A stretch of DNA of 64,000 bases from Acanthornis magna (taxonomy: Eukaryota; Chordata; Aves; Passeriformes; Acanthizidae): the NCBI GenBank assembly GCA_036785705.1, contig JAWUZG010000332.1, positions 2,542,001 through 2,606,000 of the forward strand. Reading direction: 5' to 3'. How positions within the stretch are numbered: the first letter of the stretch is position 1; every line of letters starts with the position of its first letter. The translations under genes and the position numbers were made by a program. The notes beneath the pieces were generated by a model that was not told where the DNA came from, ran no database searches, and was given only the letters and a program-made list of their open reading frames with translations. Shown here in pieces: positions 27,722 to 39,230 of this stretch.

Positions 27722-27863
27722 ATTTCCCAAATGTCCTCTGGGAGGTTGGCTGGGATCTCTGTCAAGCCCCTTCCCCGACAATCCACGACGTTGTTGCTGC
27801 AGGTGCAGGCAGAAGGGCAAGTGACGGAGCTGGCACTGCACGATGGGGGCTCGGACTGGGAAC
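27722..27863 (-). CDS. SLIT3: SLIT3 exon: linker and N-terminal cap (LRRNT) of LRR domain 2 (142 bp)
   Basis: Reads [20 protein letters not shown], then [20 protein letters not shown], then LPEDIWE and a split Ile. SEPPSC is the SLIT3 linker between LRR domains 1 and 2. [19 protein letters not shown] is the cysteine-rich LRR N-terminal cap, and EIPANLPE opens the first repeat of domain 2. The second LRR domain of Slit proteins is the one that binds the Robo Ig1 domain. The acceptor is CTTGTGTCTCAG and the donor GTAAGT. The exon starts with two bases of a Gly codon left by the 164-bp exon and ends after two bases of Ile. A Trp in EDIWEI stands where human SLIT3 has Val, as I recall it. Confidence 0.97.
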
Positions 27864-30800
27864 CTGAGACACAAGGAGCACATCAAATGTTAGTTTTAAA
27901 AAGTGATCAGCTGAGATTTTAACAACAAAATACATCAGGCTCTGAGTTTTCCAGATCCTCTTACTATATAAATAATAATTGATTTGCAAGAGAATATAAT
28001 GTTCTACAAATCAACTGCAGAGAAAATGTGTAAAAGATCACTATGTTCTTATTCCTCCTCAGTCTCCACTCTATCCATCTCTTTCCCTCATGAACACTTC
28101 TTTGGTCTCCTCCATGATCAGCCATATAAATTAATTCTAAGATTTTTATATTAAGCCTTAGGATCAAGTAGTATTGCCAAAAGTTATCTTTGCCTAGAAG
28201 TTTGCATTACACAAACACTTCTTGAATACTTTTACATACTGAGAGAAGACTGTCATCAACGATGACTTATGTTTTTGAAATGAGGTAACCTGTTATGGCG
28301 TGAAGACTGGGAATATAAAGCTAGTTTTTTCAAGATTAGACAATGCAGTTAACAGAAACATAAAAAGAATTTAGAAAAACGTGAGTTCAAACCTTCAAAC
28401 CCTTGCTTAAGCTACACATGGAGACACAAAGCTACTCACAGAGCAAAGGTGTAGCATGAGGACATTGCTCTATACAAATTCTAGTCAATTCATCAGATTC
28501 AGGCTTAATTGTCATTACATTTTTTTGAAACGTAGCAATTATGTCAATTTTACTCAAACGGTTATGATTTCTACATTTAAAGTTTTGATATATGCATACA
28601 CTTAGCCATAGATAAAATGGGTTTGCTATGCTAATTGAGGTTATCAAGATGTAGCAGTTATTGTTTTATTTATAGTGAGTCATATTTCCAAAGTACATTC
28701 AACACAAGAAGCCTCAAGTATCTTTATGTTGAGATACAGATGGCTAAATCTGAAGGCTTGTGCTGGTGAGAAGTGACAAAAATTGTAAAAGATTGGCCTT
28801 TTGGGTAGAAAAATAAAAACATCTTAGTTGTCAAAACAAAAATACATACAAAAATGTGGAAAAATGATACACAAAGCTGCACATTCTTGGGGTTTGTCTT
28901 GGAAAAGACCTGTGCTAGATCCTTCCATTAATTATAACTACAGGTAACAAAAAGTAAAAGAAGTATTTATTTGCATCAACTTGCGATCCAATGTTCATTA
29001 TGACAACTAAAATTTTATAAAAATGCAACACTGCTATAAATTTCCTCTCTTGGTTTATGCCTCCATACCTGCTCAGCTTAGCCCTTAACCTTGCACAGCA
29101 GTGTCAGCTCGTAAAGAACGCTACACATGTCCCTGCTTTCAAAACCTTGTCAACAGCACAGGAAAGTCAACATCAGAAAGACATTCAGTGGCATCTCTAA
29201 GTGTCATTATTTTCAAAGGCAGATATAGTTTGAAAGGGCATCAGCTGAAAATTTCTGCAGGTGACTTTACACTTGCAGAGGGAGCCCTCCTGGAAAGCAA
29301 AAAATAATTACTGTGGAATCATTCTTTCCATTAGAATGGTGTTGAATTCGGATGGGAATTCATTTCAGTTTCTGTCTGAGTTTCCTGAAGTTCAAGCACG
29401 TGTCATCCTCTTTAAATATTATTTTATAACCAGGAATGACTGAACTGCCTTATATTAAAATACAATGTCGAATTTCAGGATAAGATCACCATTTCAACTG
29501 TGGATGAAATGTTGCCAGATTCAAGTACTGGGTTTGAAATATTTTTATTGGGTCATCACCTGACTTTCTGTCAGGGCACCAGGAGAAAACTGAGAGTTTC
29601 ATAGCACTGTGCTTTAAACAAAGCTTTCATTGATGTTAATCAGAGCTGTGAGCGGCTGCATTTTGGCAGACCAGACCTCAGAGCTCCAATCTGGGCATCC
29701 AGAAATTAGATTTTAAGAGGCACTGACCATCTAGAAATAAATGCACCTTGCTGGCATGAGCAGGAGTCAAATACATTCTTTATGAGAGTGGGCAGCTGCT
29801 TTCACCATGAGATGATCCTAATGATCATTTCTCTTTGCTAAAATACCCTGTCTCATTTACAGTCAACTTCCCAACCACGACGACAGCTGCAGGTAAGGAG
29901 TTTCCTATCAAAAGTCTTTCATCTCAAGACAGAGACTGTTTTAGTGTCACCCTGAGGAATCATCTGGGCTAAAAGTTACAGTAAAAATAACTGAATAATG
30001 TAATTAAAATCTAAATCAATATGCATATGGTCCAAGGAAACAAATTCATATTTATCAGACAACCTGAACTTTGACTTGTTCCAGTTTCAAAATCTTATTA
30101 TTGTCTTAACACAGTCTATACATGTGACCATGCATTTAATACAGTAGTTAAGTGGTAGCTATTTGAACTAAACAAGAAAAAACAATTTCACTAATTAAAC
30201 GTGTGCATGTGTAACAGGCAGGACAAGCAGCTCTCCTGGGTTTGTTTTCTGGCCATAGAAATGCAGGGCACACATACCACCATTGTCAATTAATAGAACT
30301 CCTGCAAAATTAACAAAGATCTGCACAACAGCACTGCCAGCTTTGTGTTTCATGGAGTCTAAGGTTTCTGTAAGATTTGAACTGTGACTACTTCCAAAAG
30401 CAGTTTATGTTGCCTCAAACAGCCCTCCGTTGTGTTTGTGTAAAAACAAAAGGTTTGTTCTTGGACCTGCTCACCTACATTTTAAATGTTCTCTTTGCCC
30501 ACCCTGTGCTACAGTGGCCAAAACCAAATGAAGGAGGAGTGAGTGCAAACGAGCTATTACAAGCTTTTAGGGGCAGGGAGAAATTACCGAATTAGGAAGA
30601 AACTTCAGAGCAATCCTTTGCTCTCTGGGAGGTAAAAGGTCGATTTTCCACACAACCTTTATCATCTCCATGCCTGATGTGCTTTCTGAAGAGGCTTTGC
30701 AGCAGGCAAAAATGCATTTTGCACAGTAATAACACCGCAACACATCACTGGGGGTTGGAGAAGCAGCAATACGCTCCCTTTTTGTTAGGGCACAGCACCA

Positions 30801-31040
30801 AAGAAGCTGATGTATTGCCAGCTGGAGCTTCAAGAGTCTGTTCCTGACACTGCTGCACCTAAATCAAGGGCAGGAGGCTCAGTGGAGCTCAGCTCAGCAG
30901 CTCCAGTTCGTGTGACACAGCACTGCAGGGCGCTCTGCACGAAAGGCATGCCATGCCAGGGGGATTGGATAAAGCAGGCTTAAAAGAGGGGAGAGATACT
31001 TTTTTTGTCGTCCTGGACAAAAACCAGGCAGCAGCAGTAG

Positions 31041-31150
31041 AGTCAGAGAATCCTTAAGGCTGGAAAAGACCTCTGAGACCACTGAATCCAGCCATTAATC
31101 CAGCAGTGCCAGGCCCAGCCCTAAACCGTGTCCCCAGGCACCACGGGCAC
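31041..31150 (-). mobile_element. CR1 LINE 3' end fragment
   Basis: Reverse complement of a CR1 3' end: AGAATCCTTAAGGCTGGAAA, AGACCTCTGAGACCACTGAA, TCCAGCCATTAATCCAGCAG and CTAAACCGTGTCCCCAGGCA appear in order on the plus strand. It is about 110 bp and diverged, an older and shorter copy than the one at 26.4 kb, and runs in the SLIT3 sense direction. Confidence 0.85.
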
Positions 31151-34100
31151 ATTTCTCTCTTCTTCATGGACAAAGGTAGATCTACCCCATAGGTCTCTGA
31201 GAACTTTAATTATAAAAAGTCTTTGTGCATAAATTGCTATTATTATTGTCAAATGCTTTTGCTCATGTTTTTCCTTGGCAAAGATCAAAATACTGTATTT
31301 TTTACAGTACAATTACACATGCACACTCAATAGGCATCTAGCACATATTCCATCAGCTCTCACACAAACAATCATCTGTTAAGGTAAATGTTCCTTGAAT
31401 AATGTTATAAACAGAATTTACAATCTGATTTGGATTTAACAGCCCCACTTTAATAAGGATCTATTGTTAGCAGATCTATAGAATTGAAGTACAAAAGAAT
31501 CCAAGACAATTGGATTGCTGTGGAGAGCTGGTTAAAAAAAAGACTGGTCAAGAAAACAAGTCTCAGTAGGCTATGGAATATAAAGTTATTAAAATTTGGG
31601 TATGACTTCCATAGGTTTGCAGAGTATAAGCATACAGATGATCCAGGGCCCTGACACAACATGGCCTCTAAAGAAGGGTATTTGAAACCTAAAAATGAAT
31701 TTTCCATTTGCTGCCAATACTCCTTCAAAAGAAAAGACACAGGAAAGGCAGAAATATTTCAAGACTCCTCTTTGTGTCCTTCACAAGTGCAGGAAATTCC
31801 TTACGGCATGGATGCAGCGAAAGGAAATAGCCACAGACGAATCAGCTGCATTTATATGATTTCCCTTCTGAAGTTGTTCTCACAATCTGTCATCTTGCCA
31901 TTTCTGATTTTCTCTAGTACAAAGCAGCGCTAGTTCACCACATTAATTATGTTTTTCTCGGAGATAAAAATCATCAACTCAATTATACATTTTGCTAAAA
32001 GAAAAACATTAGCAAAATGTGGAAGCTAGGGTAGGAGCATAATTAACAAAAATTACTATGTATTTTTTGCCTGATGCAGTGGAACAACAGTGTCAATAAT
32101 TATGGTAGGTAATATCTGGACCACTGCAATTTACAGTCTGAGACTATGGGTTAGGGCAAGAGAGGACAGAGAGGAGAGACTTAGGACCCAGAAGTTTACA
32201 GAGAAATCAAATGCTTTTTTCAGGTAAGTTTCTCATTGGTCTCCAGCCTTTTAAAAGTAGCAAACAGACTAATATTACAATTAGAATAGAATTGTTACGG
32301 TGTATAAATGAACAGTTTAAATGTCAGAGGCATCTAAAATAAATTTTGCAATTACTACGTAAACTAAATAATCTCATTTGCACTGACACCCAATTACAGC
32401 ACACTAAGCAGTGTTTTATTGCCTCCTCACCTACCCAATCACCTCTGCAGCAGCTCCTTTCCACCAGCAAAACGTTAGTTATTTGTAAAACATGTTAATG
32501 GATTTTAAGATAAATCTGACAGGACTTCCTGGTTAAAAACCTGTGCTGACTTTACATCATTTTAAGTATATCAGACATGAAATTACTGATCAATAAGCAA
32601 AACACTACAAGTATTGCAGATCCATAGATACAGTATGACCTTTTTGGCTGTAATTAAATAATCCATTGGAAGTTCTGACAATGCTGGGATATCTGAAATC
32701 AATTAATACTGCATGAGCCACCATTTGCACTAGATTCCCAGGGATATCAACTAATTTATTTTGAAATACCTGAAGCAGGTGTGCTGCTCCTGACTGATGT
32801 CTGCATCCCAGTTTAAAGGGACATTGAGCACAGAGTCCTGCAGAGAGAGGTGGGCAAGGGAACCACAACTGACCCCATGCAAAGTCAACATTCCTTACTG
32901 AGGGCAAATATTCCTCTAATGGACAAGATTTGTACAAATTTGTTTATCCTACACAAATGTGCAGCAAATGGCTGAAGCAAATATTTCCATCTATGGTTGT
33001 TCAACAGCTATTTGCTGAGCACAGCTTAAAGATTTATGATTAGTAACTTAAGCCCCTAATTGACGTTAATACCATTGAGTTCATGGTATGCAAAAACTTG
33101 CCAGTCATGAATATTCATTATTTGAGTCAAGTTCTCTGCTTTGCTGAACGTTCCCAAACAGTAAATTTATCTGTTAAAAATTCATGGCACATAAGCACAA
33201 CAGCTCTGTAGGCAAAAGTCAGCACTAATCAGTTTACAAATAAATATCAAGGAATAAAACTGGAAATAGCCCACTACAGTGAAAAGAAGGTCTAGCTTAA
33301 TGAATGAAGCCTACTTGATTCTACAAAATCCTACTTAACATGTTTCAAAATCTATCACTAAAGTAACACCACTGAAAATCAGACCTTACTTCACACTGTC
33401 TTATACGAAAAGCACTAATACTGCAATTATTTAATTAACAATAATAGCAGCACAATTATATGGAAAACTACTAAGAAAAATGGAAAAAAGTAGAACAAAG
33501 AAGCAGCCTCATCTATAGCAACTGAGGTTGAAGAGGTCAGTTGTTTCTTCCAAAGGATTAATAAAACAGAACCTATGAGACAACTGAAGTCTGCAAAACT
33601 ATGACGAAGGCGTTTTTCTCTCAGGGAACTTTATTTCACCTAAGCCTTCCCTAGGAGGGGTTGAAAAGTCAGATATCCCTTATGCCCTACGCCCACTCTG
33701 AGCCTTTCTTTCAAGGTCTTTCTCCAGCCACATCAACACAGGCATGCTCTCCTAAAAGCAGGCAGAACTTAACCTTCCAAATACGGCACCAGAAGGAAGG
33801 CTGCTAGTGTGCATTTGCTTCTCTGGCTTTGGACACCGACTGCTCTTCCAAAGCAGGCTAAAAATCAAAAAAATTCTAACAGAAAGTCTTAAAAGATGTA
33901 GTGATTCTGCAGCTCAAATGGTGCACATGAACAGTCATCTCATTAATGCCAATTCCACAATTTGTATCAGCACTCTTGAAGGTGCATATGAAGTGACATT
34001 TAAAAATAGGTCCAGAAATAATACAGTGAACTTATAAATATATTCAAGCATAAAAATGAAGAGGAACATAAATTATTGAAGTGAAAAGATGCCACCTGTA

Positions 34101-36211
34101 CAAGGTTAAAAGATAGATAATGGTCATGATCAATGGTAAGCCTATGAACGGAGTATAGCTCCAAACAGGTGATCCATCGTGGACTGTTCCGTGATGAAGT
34201 CTGATAAAGTTATGAAAAGAATAGAAATAGTTTAGGACTACTCAGTCCTTGGGCTTTGATTTACTGGTATTTGAAAAGGAGTTTTAAATACGACATGATT
34301 TTGTTTGCTTGCGCGTTTGTCTTTGCTGCTGTCCCATTTACAACCTGCTCAGCAAACACAGCGCTGGCCCTGCCCCGGCACAAACACTGCTCTCCTCAGG
34401 AGGAGGAGGAGGAGGATGGGATTCACTGCAGTCAGAAGCACTGCAGATTGGCACAGCTATTCAGAGATGGCAGGCACAGTGGGACATGTCTCCTGATAAT
34501 GACATCCAAGGGCTCTGGCCTGGTCGTGAGCTTCCCCACGGGCAGATCTGGAGAGAGGAAATGCTTTTTTCCAGGTCAGTGGGCAAGAACTGAAGAGTGA
34601 GGCACCTTCCCCTTCCCGGGGCTGCCTCGGGATCCCACAGAGCAGACTCTCTGGCATTTGGAATGTGCTAAGGAAGGCAGGGCAAACAGAGACCTTTCCT
34701 GGGACAGGCTGAGGTCCCTGCCTCTGCTGTTTTGCAAGAGGCCCCTGGTACATTCCAGCTCTTTAAGGTGTCTGAAAATTATAGAATAAAATGCTTTGGA
34801 GTTAAACACGACTGCCTGCCATTCCAAGGGGTAAATTCAACAAGCCAGGAGATCCCTTCAGCTTGAGTACAGGGTGTTGGTGCCCAGCACTGCCAGGGAG
34901 GCTGCTGTGAGAAGAGCCCAGGGCAGTTCTGGCTGCTTCCATTTGGCTCTGGAGCTGAGCCTGCCCGTGCAGCTGCTGGTGCCTCTGTCACAGCACACCT
35001 GAGGAAGGGCAGGAGGTGCCAGGAGCAGGGAGTGAGGGAAAAGCTGAGAGAAACAGCACGGGGAGCAGCAAAGTCAGAGAATGAGAGGAGAAGCAGGTGC
35101 TGGAGCAGATCCTGGTTTCACCCCAGTGCTGTGAGGAGGGGGAGGTGAGCAGCCAAACCACCACAGCTGTAATGCCACTATTTAACATCACTGATTTCAC
35201 TGTCAGTTAAGCATAAATTCACACAAACCTGGTGTTGACCATATACAATTTTGCATTTGCCCCCTGTTAATTTCTGGAATTCTCCAGTCATTTTGCAAGC
35301 AGCTCTACGCTTGCTTCAATTGCTCTTATTGTGTATCCATAAATGAGTGGCCAATCACATACGTGTATTAAACAGAAAAAGTCTACAAATTTCATGCAAA
35401 GGCTTGTCCACATACTCAAAATCAACCCTGTTCTCTGTATTTACCATGACTGCTCTCTGTGAAATAGCTCCAATCCAGCTGTGGTACTGCCATGAACCAT
35501 TTTTTTTCTGTACCAAAACACTACCAACAAAGGTAGTAATAAAACAAACCACTAGCTTTGGACATTAACATAAAAACTAATCATGTTATTATTTTTACAG
35601 CAACAGTTCAAAAGCTCAATGGCTGAATAATTATACCCCAACCTGCCATCATTAAATAAGCATTAAAGTGCTACACATACTGCTCTGGGGAAAAGAGAGT
35701 ACCAGGAAAAAAGGCTAATTATACTGAAAGGTAAGACATCATTTTCGGTAATAAAACTAAATTTACTGTAATTAAAAGCCAATTTTCAGCTTTGGTCTTT
35801 AAAGAAATATTAAGTGCTGCAATAAACACATATTTATCCTTCAGATTCACAAGATGGTCCCCCAAATGAAAAACACCATATGTGGCATCTTACATAGTAA
35901 GCGAGTCAAGAAGTAAATTTCTTCAGTATGAAACATCATCACTGCTAATGCTAGAGTAAACTTAAATTTGTAATAAAAAACTTAATGAAAACTGAAAATC
36001 AACAAACTGATTAATAGTGATTAGTATCTTTCCAAATTTCCTACACAATTTCATTTGAGGAGCAACTAACAAATGCACAGTATTTAAATGTTTCTTCAGA
36101 CTAAATGTTAGTGTTAGTTTGTGGCAGCAAATTGTAACAGGAGGTAAAAATTCCATCAGCGTTCCACAAAAATTTCCCAAGATCAAATTTAAACTGCAAT
36201 TTTTACTAAAA

Positions 36212-36294
36212 GGCTTTAAAAGTCATACTCTCAAATCCTGCCTAGGAGTGTGACTTAGTGTGGCTTTAAAAGTCACACTCTAAATCCTGCCTAG
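36212..36294. repeat. Direct duplication, two copies at 50-bp spacing
   Basis: GGCTTTAAAAGTCATACTCT (36212) recurs as GGCTTTAAAAGTCACACTCT (36262), and each copy continues into AAATCCTGCCTAG. The copies differ by one substitution and one base of length. The second copy ends at 36294. Confidence 0.9.
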
Positions 36295-38323
36295 ACTCCA
36301 TTGTAAGAGCATCTGTTGGGTCTGTGGATGGTCCCTAAAAGCAAGAACAGTGAGAAAAGCGGTGCCATGTGCATAAGGTGACTCAGGTCGTTATTTTGGA
36401 AAAGGGTCACAGTTAGATGGAGGGGTTAAGGTCCCTTCTAAAAGCAATTAAACAGTGAGGGTGTCCCTCAGGCAGAAAGTGACCATTCACACACACACAC
36501 CCCCCCAAAAACATCTCCTCCTCCTCCCAGTTTGCTCATCCAGCACTTTACAAACGAGGGCCAGCAGCATCCCCTGTGTGCATGAACAGGGATGGGGTGC
36601 AGGGAGAGGAGCCCTCCAGCTCCCTCAGGAGCTGCTGCCCCTGCCCAGCAAACCCTGCACCACCAGCACAGTCCTTGCCCCTCTCCAGCCCCCAGGAGCC
36701 CCAGTCCCTGTGCGGCAGTGCCTCTGTCCCACTGCTGCAGTGTTTGCAACAGCAGCAGGTGGGGGAGTTCCTCTCCCCACGCACTTTCCTCTGGCATCTC
36801 CTGAATGCTCTCATTAAGATGCTAAGCCTGAGGAGTGCTGTTTTATTAGCTACTCATTGTTGGTTGTCTCCTCAGCAACAGCCCATGAGTTATTAGGAAA
36901 TGGAGCACGACAATCTCCTGAGTTCCGTGGTCTGGAGAGGGTAACAGCTATGTCTGAAGACTGTTTGACCTCACCCAAACAAATAAATCTGCTTCCTTAT
37001 TAGGGCTTCCAGTCTGTATGAAGCAGCAGGAAGCTAACATGTTTTCCTCTTTATTATACCTCAGCTGCAGTCTCACCACACGAATCAGAAAATGTAGATC
37101 TTCAACTGAGATTTGGATCTACCCAGTGTTTTCTCAAAATCAGTATCAGTTTACTTAGATAGAAAACACTCGGCTATGGTAATAATTTCTCTCTTGAGTT
37201 AATTTCAGCCTGAATTTTAACTTATTTAGTCCAAATTATGCATCTTGATTTTCTTTACATTCTTTGAGATTCTGAGGCTGGGAACTAAGGATCAAGAATC
37301 AAAAAAAAAGGTTTCTAATATAAAAAGAGAACATTGTATGGATCCATATTCCTTCTCTACAATGCCTGTTTCAATATTAAAGAAAACTGTCTCAGAAAAG
37401 TACTTATAAAAAATCATATATTTTACACTTCATTTCATCAATTCTTAGAAATATCAATCTCTGGTCTAGCCTAAGAGATCTTACCCAATCTTCATACCCC
37501 AATGTAAACACTGTCCACCGTAAAACACATCAAACTACTGGCCAAAACTAGAACAAACCTGGACAGCAGCTGAAGCATGCTACAGATCACAGGATGAGAC
37601 ACAACGCTCCTGCTTAGATGCACAGGTATTCTCTCATGTATGTACTTAAGAAAACCAGAATGATCCGTCACTACAAAAAAAAAAAATCCAAATGGATTCA
37701 GTGGCTCCTGCAGAGAGCCCTGAAAAGACCAAGGTGCTGCTGGTAGCATAATTTCATGAACCAACTGCTTTGTTTGCAAAGCTTTACAGCCACGCTGTTG
37801 CAGGTGAGAAAACACCTTATAACTTTATGAAACTGAACAATATGTAAACTAATTTCAACTTTAATAAGTAAAGAGCAGGTAGAAGAAAAATCCAAGAGCC
37901 ATAATAAAACTTACAAGTGAGGAAAATGAAATGAAATAAAATTACTATCATGAGGAGGTCAGGGGAGGACAAGAGACAGACAAATAGGCAGAGAGAGAAT
38001 GTGTTTGGGAGAGACAGACAGAGAAGGAGAAGCCAGTCCAACAGTGAAACATCTGAGCATAGGAAGGAAGCTGGGTTTGATCCAGGCAAAGACTGGAAGG
38101 CTCTAAGAGGTACTGAGCAGAAGCCAGCACCCCCAGATGCTTCCCTGCTACCTAAGGGAATATAAAAATAAACATCTCCCAAAGACCAGAATAAAGGTTG
38201 TATTTCAACTGACACTGTCTTTGCTTCAAGCACTGTTTTCTTGTCACAGCAACGTGGCAGTGAATGGCAAAGCTATGGTGCAGGGAGGAGAATTACATCA
38301 TGGTACCTATGTAAAATACAGCC

Positions 38324-39230
38324 TGCCATCCATGTGAAACACAGCATGCTATCCATGTGAAATACACCCCATGATCCATGTGAAATACACCCTATTATCC
38401 ATGTGAAATACACCCCAAAATCCATGTGAAATACACCCCATGATCCATGTGAAATACACCCTATTATCCATGTGAAATACACCCCAAAATCCATGTGAAA
38501 TACACCCCATGATCCATGTGAAATACACCCTACTATCCATGTGAAATACACCCCAAAATCCATGTGAAATACACCCTACTATCCATGTGAAATACACCCC
38601 CATCCATGTGAAATACACCCCAATATCCATGTGAAATACACCCCCTATCCATGTGAAATACACCCCCTATCCATGTGAAATACACCCCCTGATCCATGTG
38701 AAATACACCCCAATATCCATATGAAATACAACCCCTATCCATGTGAAATACACCCCATGATCCATATGAAATACACCCCAAAATCCATGTGAAATACACC
38801 CCAAAATCCATGTGAAATACACCCTATTATCCATGTGAAATACACCCCAAAATCCATGTGAAATACACCCCAAAATCCATGTGAAATACACCCCATGATC
38901 CATGTGAAATAAACCACCTATCCATGTGAAATACACCCCATGATCCATGTGAAATACACCCCTATCCATGTGAAATATACCCCATGATCCATGCGAAATA
39001 CACCCCAAAATCCATGTGAAATACACCCCCTGATCCATGTGAAATACACCCCACTACCCATGTGAAATACACCCCTATCCATGTGAAATACACCCCCTAT
39101 CCATGTGAAATACACCCCAATATCCATGTGAAATATACCCTACTATCCATGTGAAATACACCCCCTATCCATGTGAAATACACCCCACGATCCATGTGAA
39201 ATACAACCCCTATCCATGTGAAATACACCT
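38324..39230. repeat. Minisatellite, about 40 copies of a 20-23 bp unit
   Basis: The core atccatgtgaaatacacccc is followed by a variable 0-3 bp spacer (ATG, AAA, CT, TATT, ACT types). I counted about 40 units over 905 bp. From 38371 the order of spacer types repeats three times with a 69-bp period (the ATGATCC unit at 38371, 38440, 38509). The 23-bp period is not a multiple of 3, so open frames through it give a 23-residue periodic peptide on the minus strand. This is a by-product of the repeat, with no sign of a gene. Confidence 0.96.

Noticed and set aside
28895..28930. CR1-like fragment (CTTGGAAAAGACCT)
   Set aside because: Only about 14 bases match, with no continuing homology; a chance match.
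38273..39127. Minus-strand frames encoding GVYFTWI/CISHG/FHMD repeats
   Set aside because: They are by-products of the 23-bp minisatellite; the frames shift with every spacer length change.
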